Positions 38,719 to 46,474 of a stretch of DNA of 64,000 nt are shown piece after piece. The translations under genes were made by a program, and so were the position numbers. The stretch spans positions 124,001 through 188,000 of the forward strand of contig JAURWE010000058.1 in assembly GCA_030655075.1 (NCBI GenBank). Direction: 5' to 3'. The notes under the pieces were generated by a model. It did no database searches. It was not told the origin of the DNA and worked only from the letters and a program-made list of their open reading frames with translations. Position 1 is the first letter of the stretch. Each line of letters opens with the position of its first letter. Source of the DNA: Pararhizobium sp. Its GTDB lineage: Bacteria > Pseudomonadota > Alphaproteobacteria > Rhizobiales > Rhizobiaceae.

Positions 38719-38750
38719 ACAGGCGCTCTGGAAACGGAAGCGCCTGTTTT
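38719..38750 (+). terminator. Rho-independent terminator of the lysine dehydrogenase-like gene
   Basis: ACAGGCGCT and AGCGCCTGT form a 9-bp stem around an 11-nt loop, followed by TTTTC. It ends five bases before the convergent stop of the LysR-type gene. Confidence 0.85.
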
Positions 38751-38754
38751 CATG

Positions 38755-39654
38755 TCAGCGTTCGCTGACCTGTTCGACGATCCAGGTCCGAAAAGCCTGA
38801 CTGACCGGATTTTCCAGCTTTCCCTCGGGAACAACAAGATAATAGCTGTTCTCCGTCTTCATCGGCCGGTCGAAGACGATGAGGAGCTCTCCGGATGCCA
38901 GTTCCTGCTGGATGAGGTAGCGCGGCAGGAGTGCAAATCCGAGCCCCGCCGTCGCCGCCTCGATCACCATGGCGAACTGGTCGAAGCGGTGTCCACGATA
39001 GGCAGCCCTGGCCTCCACCCCGACCGTTTCAAACCATTGCGCCCACATCTTGGGACGTGTGGCCAGATGCAGCAGCAACTCAATCTCAAGCTCGGCGGGC
39101 TCACCGGGCGTCAGCCGCGCCAGAAGCCCGGGGCTTGCCACCGGCAGAATGATCTCGCTGCACAGATAGCTGCACACCGCATGCGCCCAGACCGGCTGGC
39201 CATAGTGGATGGCGAGGTCGAAATTCTCCTCTTCGAAATCGAAGGCGGCGGACCGCGAGGCGATGTGCAGGGTGGTTCCCGGATGCTGCGCCAGAAAGGC
39301 AGGCAGCCGTGGCGTCAGCCAGCGGCTGCCGAAGGTCGGCAGCGAGGCGATGGACAACGTCGATTCCGAATGGGCCGACGCCATGGCCCGCAGCATGGTT
39401 TCTTCCGCCTGGTGCAACAGCCTGCGCACGTCGGGAAGAAAGGTCTGGCCGGCATCCGACAGCACGACCCGTTGGCGCACGCGCTCGAACAGGAGCACGC
39501 CAAGCTGGGTTTCCAGATCCTTGATCTGGCGGCTGACGGCGCTCTGTGTCAGGTTCAGCTCATTGGCTGCCTGCGTGAAGCTGCCGTGGCGCGCAGCGCA
39601 TTCGAAGGCCTGCAGCGTCGTGACGTCAGGCACCAGTCTGCGGCTCAACTTCAT
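38755..39654 (-). CDS. LysR-family transcriptional regulator (GcvA-like)
   Basis: This 299-aa protein has an N-terminal helix-turn-helix (AARHGSFTQAANELNLTQSA, VSRQIKDLE) and a LysR substrate-binding domain with the DFDLAIHYG-like core (here EENFDLAIHYGQP). The PDVTTLQAFECAARHGSF start places it in the GcvA-like branch that often controls amino-acid catabolism. It is divergent from hglS with 115 nt between starts, so it most likely controls hglS and the genes after it. Confidence 0.9.
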   Translation of the reverse strand: MKLSRRLVPDVTTLQAFECAARHGSFTQAANELNLTQSAVSRQIKDLETQLGVLLFERVRQRVVLSDAGQTFLPDVRRLLHQAEETMLRAMASAHSESTLSIASLPTFGSRWLTPRLPAFLAQHPGTTLHIASRSAAFDFEEENFDLAIHYGQPVWAHAVCSYLCSEIILPVASPGLLARLTPGEPAELEIELLLHLATRPKMWAQWFETVGVEARAAYRGHRFDQFAMVIEAATAGLGFALLPRYLIQQELASGELLIVFDRPMKTENSYYLVVPEGKLENPVSQAFRTWIVEQVSER

Positions 39655-39711
39655 TCCCGCCTCGCATCAACATAGTCAGATCAATCGCGATCATTGGCAA
39701 ATGTCCTGGGG

Positions 39712-39743
39712 TATGATCAATTTCCAGAATGATCTAGGATCAT
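39712..39743. promoter_or_regulatory. Candidate operators upstream of hglS
   Basis: This stretch holds TATGATCAATTT (39712-39723), identical to 37492-37503, followed by the 15-bp palindrome ATGATC-TAG-GATCAT (39729-39743). Two further GATCA-type half-sites lie just to the left (about 39679-39695). The cluster sits between the LysR-type gene and hglS, where an activator or repressor site is expected. Confidence 0.45.
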
Positions 39744-39769
39744 GAACGTTTACTGCGGAGTGCCTGATT

Positions 39770-41167
39770 GTGAAAGAGAATAGTTTCGTCGCCCCCGACC
39801 GGATACGCGCCTCCTTCTCGGCCGCCATGTCGGCCATGTACCGGGCCGAAGTGCCGGCCTATGGCACCCTGCTCGACCTCGTCGCCAAGGTCAACGAAGC
39901 GACGCTCGCCGCCGACCCTCATCTGCGCGGCCGCCTCGATGAAACAGACTCGCTGGAGCGCATTTCCGAGGAACGTCACGGCGCCATCCGCCTCGGCACC
40001 GCCGCAGAACTTTCCATGATGCGCCGCGTCTTTGCCGTCATGGGCATGTTTCCGGTCGGCTACTACGATTTGAGCACTGCCGGCGTCCCGGTTCACTCCA
40101 CCGCTTTCCGGCCGGTCGGCGATGCCGCGCTGAAGCACAATCCGTTCCGGGTTTTTACCTCCCTGCTGCGGCTTGATCTCATCGCCGACGAAGCCTTGCG
40201 GGCAGAGGCCCAGACCATCCTCGATGCGCGGCAGATTTTCACCACGCGCGCCGTTGAGTTGGTCAGAAAGGCGGAGGCTGAAGGCGGCCTTAATGAGGCC
40301 GATGCTGAGCGTTTTGTCTCCGAAGTGCTGGAAACGTTTCGCTGGCATGACCGCGCCAATGTCGATGCGGCCATGTATCAGCGCTTGCATGATGCCCATC
40401 GCCTGATTGCCGATGTCGTCTCCTTCAAGGGCCCGCACATCAACCATCTGACCCCGCGCACGCTCGATATCGATGCGATACAGACGCAGATGCAGGAGCA
40501 CGGCGTCGCACCGAAAGCTGTCATCGAAGGCCCGCCGACACGGGCCTGCCCGATCCTGCTGCGGCAGACGTCGTTCAAGGCATTGGAAGAACCGGTATCC
40601 TTTGCCGATGGCGAGGGCGGCTGGAAGACCGGCACCCACACGGCTCGCTTCGGCGAGATCGAACAGCGCGGCATCGCGTTGACCCCAAAAGGCCGAACCC
40701 GTTATGACGACCTGCTCAACGCCTCGCGCAAGGCCATTCGCCCGGCTGCCGATGGTTCGAACGCCGCCGACTATGAAAAAGCACTGCAGCAAGCCTTCCT
40801 GCCCTTCCCGGACAGTTGGAGCGGCATTCGCCAAGCGGGCCTTGGCTATTTCAGCTATTCCCTGACGGAGAAGGGCCGAACGGCGCAGAATACTGGCGAC
40901 GATCTCGGCGCTCTGGTTGCGAGCGGTCTCGTGCGTTTCGATCCGATCGTCTATGAGGATTTTCTGCCGGTCAGCGCCGCTGGAATCTTCCAGTCCAATC
41001 TCGGCGACGAAGCCGGGCAGGAATTTGTAGCCAGCCCGAGTCAAAAGACGTTCGAGACAGATCTCGGCGCTGCCGTGCTGAACGAATTCGAGCATTATGC
41101 CGCGATCGAACAGGCCTCCATCGACGCCTGCCTTCGTCAGCTGAACCGCGCCGACGCGGCGGAATAA
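39770..41167 (+). CDS. hglS: 2-oxoadipate dioxygenase/decarboxylase (HglS, DUF1338)
   Basis: This 465-aa protein is of the DUF1338/YdcJ family, whose Pseudomonas putida member HglS is an Fe(II) enzyme converting 2-oxoadipate to D-2-hydroxyglutarate and CO2 in lysine catabolism. With the GTG start at 39770, His70 and Arg74 (in EERHGAIRLG) and His226 (in GPHINHLTPR) fall at the residue numbers I recall for HglS metal and substrate contacts. Val401-Ser402 lie within one position, and Glu296 (FGEIEQRG) is the likely third ligand. It is followed after 9 nt by the D-2-hydroxyglutarate dehydrogenase gene, which uses its product. Confidence 0.92.
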   Translation: MKENSFVAPDRIRASFSAAMSAMYRAEVPAYGTLLDLVAKVNEATLAADPHLRGRLDETDSLERISEERHGAIRLGTAAELSMMRRVFAVMGMFPVGYYDLSTAGVPVHSTAFRPVGDAALKHNPFRVFTSLLRLDLIADEALRAEAQTILDARQIFTTRAVELVRKAEAEGGLNEADAERFVSEVLETFRWHDRANVDAAMYQRLHDAHRLIADVVSFKGPHINHLTPRTLDIDAIQTQMQEHGVAPKAVIEGPPTRACPILLRQTSFKALEEPVSFADGEGGWKTGTHTARFGEIEQRGIALTPKGRTRYDDLLNASRKAIRPAADGSNAADYEKALQQAFLPFPDSWSGIRQAGLGYFSYSLTEKGRTAQNTGDDLGALVASGLVRFDPIVYEDFLPVSAAGIFQSNLGDEAGQEFVASPSQKTFETDLGAAVLNEFEHYAAIEQASIDACLRQLNRADAAE

Positions 41168-41176
41168 CGGACGGAC

Positions 41177-42598
41177 ATGATCGTGCAAACGCATATCGCA
41201 GCACTTCAGGCCCTGCTGGGCGAAAAAGGCGTGCTGACGCGACCCGAAGACATGGCGGCGTACCAGACCGGTGCGCGTTATGACGAAGGCCGGGCGGCGC
41301 TTGTTCTGCGGCCTGGAACGACTGAAGAGGTATCAGCCGCCGTCTCCTATTGCGTCCGCAACGGCATCGCGATCGTGCCGCAATCCGGCAACACCGGTCT
41401 CGTCTCCGCCTCGACGCCGGACATGAGCGGCAGCCAGGTGATCATCAGCATCGATCGCCTCAGGCAGCGCTTCGATCTCGACCACGCCAATCGCTCGCTG
41501 CATCTCGATGCCGGCCTGCGGCTGTCCGCCGTCAACAGCAGGCTCGAAAACGAAGGCCTGTTCTTTCCGGTCGATCTAGGCGCCGACCCGGCACTCGGCG
41601 GCATGCTGGCCACCAATACCGGCGGCTCGCGCTTTCTGAAATATGGTGACGTCCGCAGGAACGTGCTCGGTCTCAAGGTTGTGCTGGCCGACGAGGACGG
41701 CACGATCCTTGATCTCACTTCCGGCCTGCGAAAGAACAACACCGGCGTCGACTGGAAACAGATTTTCATCGGCACATCCGGCGCCTTTGGCATCATCACC
41801 GAATGCGTGCTCAACCTGGAGCGCACGCCGCGCCAGACCGCCACAGCCTTTCTGGTTCCCGCCAGTGGCGAACACGTCATGCCGCTGCTCCAAGTCATGG
41901 AAGAGCGATTGGGCGCCTACCTCTCCGCCTTCGAAGGCATGTCGCAAAATGCAGTTGCCGCCGCGCTCGATCATGTTCCCTCGCTCCGCAACCCGTTTCA
42001 GTGCGGCGCTGTGCCCGACTACGTCATCCTCTGCGAAATCTCGCGAACCTGGGCACCGAGAGAAGGCGAGCAATCGCTGGACGAGGTTCTGGAAACCGTT
42101 CTCACAGACATCTTCGAGCGCGACGACGCCCTGTTGGCCGACGCCTTCATTGGTCCGCCGCACGAAATGTGGGCGCTCCGCCACGCGCTGTCGGAGGGCG
42201 TCAAACACGCCGGCCGTCTGATCGCCTTCGATCTGTCGTTCCTGCGGGGCGACATCATGCGGTTCTGCGGCTATATGAAAGAAGCGCTGCCGCAACAGTT
42301 CGCAAGCGTTCGTATTTGCGATTTCGGCCATATCGGCGATGGCGGTGTGCATTTCAATCTGGCGGTGCCCCGCGACAGTGCGCATCTTGCAGACCCGGCC
42401 TTCGAGACCGGGCTTCGCGAATGGGTTTTCAAGGTGGCGGTGGAGGACTTCAACGGAAGCTTCAGCGCCGAACACGGCATCGGCCGCAAGAACCAGGCCT
42501 TCTACGACCTCTACACGCCGGACAAGCTGAAGCAGCTCGCCGCCGGCCTCAAGACCACACTGGCGCCCGGAGCCATCGGCGCCGTCACATTCGGATAA
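41177..42598 (+). CDS. FAD-linked D-2-hydroxyglutarate dehydrogenase
   Basis: This 473-aa flavoprotein is of the GlcD/D2HGDH family. The N-terminal PCMH FAD-binding domain contains VPQSGNTGLVSAS and the GGMLATNTGGSRFLKYGDVR loop. The C-terminal FAD-oxidase domain has the metal-ligand motif DFGHIGDGGVHFN and SAEHGIGRKN. D-lactate or glycolate are possible family substrates, but the position directly after hglS, which makes D-2-hydroxyglutarate, supports oxidation of that compound to 2-oxoglutarate. Confidence 0.9.
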   Translation: MIVQTHIAALQALLGEKGVLTRPEDMAAYQTGARYDEGRAALVLRPGTTEEVSAAVSYCVRNGIAIVPQSGNTGLVSASTPDMSGSQVIISIDRLRQRFDLDHANRSLHLDAGLRLSAVNSRLENEGLFFPVDLGADPALGGMLATNTGGSRFLKYGDVRRNVLGLKVVLADEDGTILDLTSGLRKNNTGVDWKQIFIGTSGAFGIITECVLNLERTPRQTATAFLVPASGEHVMPLLQVMEERLGAYLSAFEGMSQNAVAAALDHVPSLRNPFQCGAVPDYVILCEISRTWAPREGEQSLDEVLETVLTDIFERDDALLADAFIGPPHEMWALRHALSEGVKHAGRLIAFDLSFLRGDIMRFCGYMKEALPQQFASVRICDFGHIGDGGVHFNLAVPRDSAHLADPAFETGLREWVFKVAVEDFNGSFSAEHGIGRKNQAFYDLYTPDKLKQLAAGLKTTLAPGAIGAVTFG

Positions 42599-42639
42599 CA
42601 GCGGTCGAACCGCGAGACCTATCAAGGGAGTTTTTCATC

Positions 42640-44172
42640 ATGAACATTGCAGCCAGAACAGTCGATGTCGCCAAGGAAACCGCCGGCATTCTCGAAAAGC
42701 TCGGCGTCGCCAAGGCCCTTTACACAGGCGGCGGCATGGCATCCTTCAGCCCTGTTACCGGCGAACAGATCGGCAGTTTGAAGACCGTATCGGCCGCAGA
42801 AGCTGCCAAGAAAATCGAAGCTGCCGACGTGGCGTTCCGCACCTGGCGTCTCGTGCCCGCCCCCAAGCGCGGCGAACTGGTCCGTCTGCTCGGCGAGGAA
42901 CTGCGCGCCTTCAAACCTGAACTCGGCCGCCTTGTCTCGATCGAAGCCGGCAAGATCCCGTCGGAAGGTCTTGGCGAAGTCCAGGAAATGATCGACATCT
43001 GCGATTTCGCCGTCGGCCTGTCGCGCCAGCTCTACGGCCTGACGATCGCCACCGAGCGTCCCGGCCACCGGATGATGGAAACCTGGCATCCGCTCGGCGT
43101 CATCGGCGTCATCTCCGCCTTCAACTTCCCCGTCGCCGTCTGGTCCTGGAACACGGCGCTGGCCCTCGTCTGCGGCAATGCCGTCGTCTGGAAGCCGTCT
43201 GAGAAGACACCACTGACGGCACTCGCCTGCCAGGCCATTCTTGAGCGCGCCATTGCCCGTTTCGGCGATGCGCCTGAGGGCCTCAGCCAGGTCTTGATCG
43301 GCGACCGTGCCATTGGCGAAGTCCTGGTCGACCACCCGAAGGTACCGCTGGTTTCGGCCACCGGCTCCACCCGCATGGGCCGCGATGTCGGCCCGCGTCT
43401 GGCCAGGCGTTTTGCGCGCGCCATCCTCGAACTCGGCGGCAACAATGCCGGTATCGTCTGCCCCTCGGCCGATCTCGACATGGCCCTGCGCGCCATCGCC
43501 TTCGGCGCCATGGGCACGGCCGGTCAGCGCTGCACCACGCTGCGCCGCCTCTTCGTTCATGACAGCGTCTACGACCAGCTGGTTCCGCGCCTGAAGAAGG
43601 CCTATTCCAGCGTTTCGGTCGGCAACCCCCTGGAAAGTTCCGCCCTGGTCGGTCCGCTGGTCGACAAGGCTGCCTTTGACGGCATGCAGAAGGCCATCGA
43701 CCACGCCAAGACGGACGGTGGCACAGTCACCGGCGGCGAACGTGTCGATCTTGGCCACGCCAATGGCTACTATGTGAAGCCGGCTCTTGTCGAAATGCCC
43801 AAACAGTCCGGCCCCGTTCTCGAAGAAACCTTCGCGCCGATCCTCTACGTCATGAAATACAACGATTTCGACAGCGTGCTGGAGGACCACAATGCCGTCG
43901 GCGCTGGCCTATCCTCGTCGATCTTCACCCTCGACCTGCAGGAAGCCGAACGTTTCCTCTCCGTCGACGGCTCTGACTGCGGCATCGCCAATGTTAACAT
44001 CGGCACGTCAGGCGCTGAAATCGGTGGTGCCTTTGGCGGCGAAAAAGAAACCGGCGGCGGACGCGAATCCGGTTCCGATGCATGGAAGGCCTATATGCGC
44101 CGCGCCACCAACACGGTGAACTATTCGAAGGCGCTGCCGTTGGCACAGGGCGTCTCGTTCGATATCGAATAA
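42640..44172 (+). CDS. amaB: L-aminoadipate-semialdehyde dehydrogenase (ALDH7 family)
   Basis: This 510-aa NAD-dependent aldehyde dehydrogenase resembles antiquitin (ALDH7A1) and P. putida AmaB, which oxidise 2-aminoadipate semialdehyde (or its cyclic form P6C) to 2-aminoadipate. The catalytic Glu lies in LELGGNNAG, the catalytic Cys in GTAGQRCTTLRR, and the ALDH7-typical C-terminal region reads GAFGGEKETGGGRESGSDA. AAGGGAG lies 9 nt upstream of the ATG. It is the last gene of the hglS operon and is followed by a strong terminator. Confidence 0.94.
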   Translation: MNIAARTVDVAKETAGILEKLGVAKALYTGGGMASFSPVTGEQIGSLKTVSAAEAAKKIEAADVAFRTWRLVPAPKRGELVRLLGEELRAFKPELGRLVSIEAGKIPSEGLGEVQEMIDICDFAVGLSRQLYGLTIATERPGHRMMETWHPLGVIGVISAFNFPVAVWSWNTALALVCGNAVVWKPSEKTPLTALACQAILERAIARFGDAPEGLSQVLIGDRAIGEVLVDHPKVPLVSATGSTRMGRDVGPRLARRFARAILELGGNNAGIVCPSADLDMALRAIAFGAMGTAGQRCTTLRRLFVHDSVYDQLVPRLKKAYSSVSVGNPLESSALVGPLVDKAAFDGMQKAIDHAKTDGGTVTGGERVDLGHANGYYVKPALVEMPKQSGPVLEETFAPILYVMKYNDFDSVLEDHNAVGAGLSSSIFTLDLQEAERFLSVDGSDCGIANVNIGTSGAEIGGAFGGEKETGGGRESGSDAWKAYMRRATNTVNYSKALPLAQGVSFDIE

Positions 44173-44202
44173 GGCGACGCTCTCTTCAATTGACGCAATC
44201 CA

Positions 44203-44231
44203 AACCCGGCCCTCGCGGCCGGGTTTTCTTT
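44203..44231 (+). terminator. Rho-independent terminator of the hglS-amaB operon
   Basis: AACCCGGCC-CTCGC-GGCCGGGTT forms a perfect 9-bp stem followed by TTCTTTT. It begins 31 nt after the amaB stop codon and just before the repeat at 44239. Confidence 0.92.
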
Positions 44232-44238
44232 TGGCTAA

Positions 44239-44340
44239 ATGCATGTCTCCCAAAAGTGTGCGCGGTTTTGGGCTAAAGCATGCGTAAAAACAAATATCTA
44301 AAGCACATTGCGTGAATCCGTTTTCACGCAATGTGCTTTA
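44239..44340. repeat. RIME-like two-palindrome intergenic element, copy 2
   Basis: This is the second copy of the element at 726-826, in the same orientation. Palindrome 1 keeps TGTCTCCCAAAAGTGTGCGC and GGTTTTGGG. Palindrome 2 has perfect 17-bp arms, AAAGCACATTGCGTGAA (44300-44316) and TTCACGCAATGTGCTTT (44323-44339), around TCCGTT. Relative to copy 1 the arms differ by paired changes (GCGCAT/ATGCGC against GCACAT/ATGTGC). Its end again supplies the stop codon of the leftward gene. Confidence 0.87.
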
Positions 44341-45723
44341 AGCCGGATCGGGAAACACCACCGTCGCCTTCAGGCCGCGGCCATCCGCGCCCGGCCCCAG
44401 AGAGAGCTTGGCCCCGAAAAGATGGGCAATCTCTTCGACAATCGGCAGGCCAAGACCAGCACCGGGCGACTGCCCCTGATCGCCACGCGCAAACCTCTGC
44501 CGCACGGCCGCGAGCTTGTCCGCCGCAATGCCGGGACCGCTGTCCTCGACCTCCATCTCGCCACCGTCACGACCGCGCCGAACCCGAACGGTCACGTCAG
44601 AACCCTTTCCCGCATAGGCAATGGCATTCTGGATCAGGTTTTTCAGAAGCTCTCCCATCAGCAGAGGCTCGGCTTTAACCGTAACGGGCTCATCGCCCTC
44701 GAACCCGAGGTCGACCCCCGCCTCCCGCGCAGCCGGAACATGATCGGCGGTGATTTGCTGCGCCACAGCGGACAGATCGAGACGGCTCAGAGGCTGGGGC
44801 TCGTTCGAGCCCGCCGCATCGATCTTCGCCATCAGCAACAGCTGGCCGATGATCCGCTCCGCATGCGCCACCGCCTCATCGCCCTTGCGCGCCGCCGCCT
44901 GCGCCTCTTCCAGCGATCCGGCCCGGGCGGAAAGCGTGAGCTGTGTGCGAATGATGGTCAGCGGCGTCCGCAGCTGATGGCTGGCATTGCCGGTGAAATT
45001 GCGCAGCGCGTTCAACGCCGCCTCCAGCCTGACCATGAACGAATTGACCGTATCGACCAACCCCTGCACCTCGCTCGGCACCGACTGGTCGATCGGATGC
45101 AGATCGTCCGGACTGCGCTCGGAAATCGCATCGCCGAGACGGTAGAGCGGCCGCAGGGAGAAGGTGACGGCGATCCAGACGATGGCCGCCGCACCGCCGA
45201 TCATGAAGGCGAGCCGCACCGCAGAGCGCAAAAGAATGGCCTGCGCCAATTGCCGCCGCGCGATCGTTGTCTCCGCGACCGTCACTACAAAGGGTACCGA
45301 ATTGACCCCGGTCGAGGCCGAGCGGTTGAGAACCGCCACCCGGATCGGCTCATCCCGGAAGCTCGCATCGGCATAGACGGCCGCCTGCCCATCCATGTCG
45401 CTGATCGAAGGCAGGTTCTGGTAGCCGGTGATGAAACGCCCCGGTGGTCCGTCGACGCGGTAGAAGACGCGGTCCTGTGCTGCCGATGTCAGCATCTCCA
45501 GCGCCACATAGGGAATATCGACCTCGAGCGAGCCATCATCCGCGACCACGACCCGCTCGGCAATCGCCAGTGCCGACCCTGCCAGCACACGGTCCGAGAC
45601 GACATTGGCGGTCTTCACAGCTTCGCGGTAAGTATCGATCAGCGCCAACACGCCGATGACCGCCGTCGAGATCAATAGCCAGGCAAGCAGTCTGCGCCGA
45701 AGCGAATAGAGGCTGCCCGTCAT
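44338..45723 (-). CDS. tctE: Sensor histidine kinase, TctE-like
   Basis: This 461-aa membrane kinase has two membrane segments (about residues 11-30 and 168-190) bracketing a periplasmic 2CSK-type sensor region of about 135 residues. A HAMP-like linker follows, then a HisKA domain with the phospho-His in NASHQLRTPLT (about 250), and an HATPase domain with QNAIAYAG, EDSGPGI and GAGLGLPIV. It overlaps the response regulator stop by 4 nt, so the two are translationally coupled. TctE-type kinases control tricarboxylate transport, which fits the tctCBA genes 2 kb away. Its stop codon is provided by the repeat. Confidence 0.9.
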   Translation of the reverse strand: MTGSLYSLRRRLLAWLLISTAVIGVLALIDTYREAVKTANVVSDRVLAGSALAIAERVVVADDGSLEVDIPYVALEMLTSAAQDRVFYRVDGPPGRFITGYQNLPSISDMDGQAAVYADASFRDEPIRVAVLNRSASTGVNSVPFVVTVAETTIARRQLAQAILLRSAVRLAFMIGGAAAIVWIAVTFSLRPLYRLGDAISERSPDDLHPIDQSVPSEVQGLVDTVNSFMVRLEAALNALRNFTGNASHQLRTPLTIIRTQLTLSARAGSLEEAQAAARKGDEAVAHAERIIGQLLLMAKIDAAGSNEPQPLSRLDLSAVAQQITADHVPAAREAGVDLGFEGDEPVTVKAEPLLMGELLKNLIQNAIAYAGKGSDVTVRVRRGRDGGEMEVEDSGPGIAADKLAAVRQRFARGDQGQSPGAGLGLPIVEEIAHLFGAKLSLGPGADGRGLKATVVFPDPA

Positions 45724-46403
45724 GGCGTCTCAGCCGTCTTGTCGAGATAATAGCCGATGCCGCGCGCCGTGCGCACCGTCAGCCCATGCTGCGCCAGCCG
45801 TTTGCGCAGTCGGCTGACATATTGTTCGATGGCATTGGCGCTGAGATCATCGTCGAAGGCTGCCAGCGACTGCATGATCGCCTCCTTGGCCACCACCTTT
45901 CCCGCCCGCATGAACAGCACCTCGAGCAGGCCGAGCTCGCGCGCCGGCAGGTCGATCGTGATACCATCGGCGGAAAAGGTGCGCGAGGTGAGATCGAGAG
46001 AGACATTGCCGTAACTGATCGCCGAGGATCGCAGGCCCGCCTGTCGTCGCAACAGCACCCGCACGCGCGCCTCGAATTCGGTGATGTCGAAAGGCTTGAT
46101 CATGTAGTCGTCGGCCCCGAGATCAAGCCCCTTGACCCGCTCTTCGGTGGCGCCGCGCGCCGTCAGGATCAGCACCGCCGCCTTGTTCTGCCGCGCCCGC
46201 ATCGCCCGCAACACGTCGAGCCCGTCCATTTCCGGCAGGTTGAGATCGAGGATGACGAGATCGAAGGCTTCGGCGGCGATCACGGCATTGGCCGACGCGC
46301 CGTCGCGCACCACATCGACAGCATAGCCCGTCCCGCGCAGGATGACCGACAGGCCATCGGCCAGCGTCGCATTGTCCTCAACCAGCAAAATCCGCAAAAG
46401 CAC
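45720..46403 (-). CDS. tctD: OmpR-family response regulator, TctD-like
   Basis: This 227-aa regulator has an N-terminal receiver domain with acidic VEDN, phospho-acceptor Asp in LVILDLNLPEMDG (about residue 51), Thr in LTARG and Lys in MIKPFD. The C-terminal winged helix (LTSRTFSADGITIDLPAREL) has the recognition helix near NAIEQYVSRLRKRLAQHGL. It is the first gene of the pair and is divergent from a periplasmic binding protein gene 71 nt away, its probable target. Confidence 0.92.
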   Translation of the reverse strand: MLLRILLVEDNATLADGLSVILRGTGYAVDVVRDGASANAVIAAEAFDLVILDLNLPEMDGLDVLRAMRARQNKAAVLILTARGATEERVKGLDLGADDYMIKPFDITEFEARVRVLLRRQAGLRSSAISYGNVSLDLTSRTFSADGITIDLPARELGLLEVLFMRAGKVVAKEAIMQSLAAFDDDLSANAIEQYVSRLRKRLAQHGLTVRTARGIGYYLDKTAETP

Positions 46404-46474
46404 TGCCTCCCTGCCGCACTGTAGCGGCCCCTCTTTCGCTTGTGAACGGCGGGACGCTCCGGCATGATCGTTTT

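Noticed and set aside
39740..41194. Minus-strand open frame of 484 codons opposite hglS
   Set aside because: hglS on the plus strand shows conserved catalytic residues at expected numbers; the reverse frame shows none.
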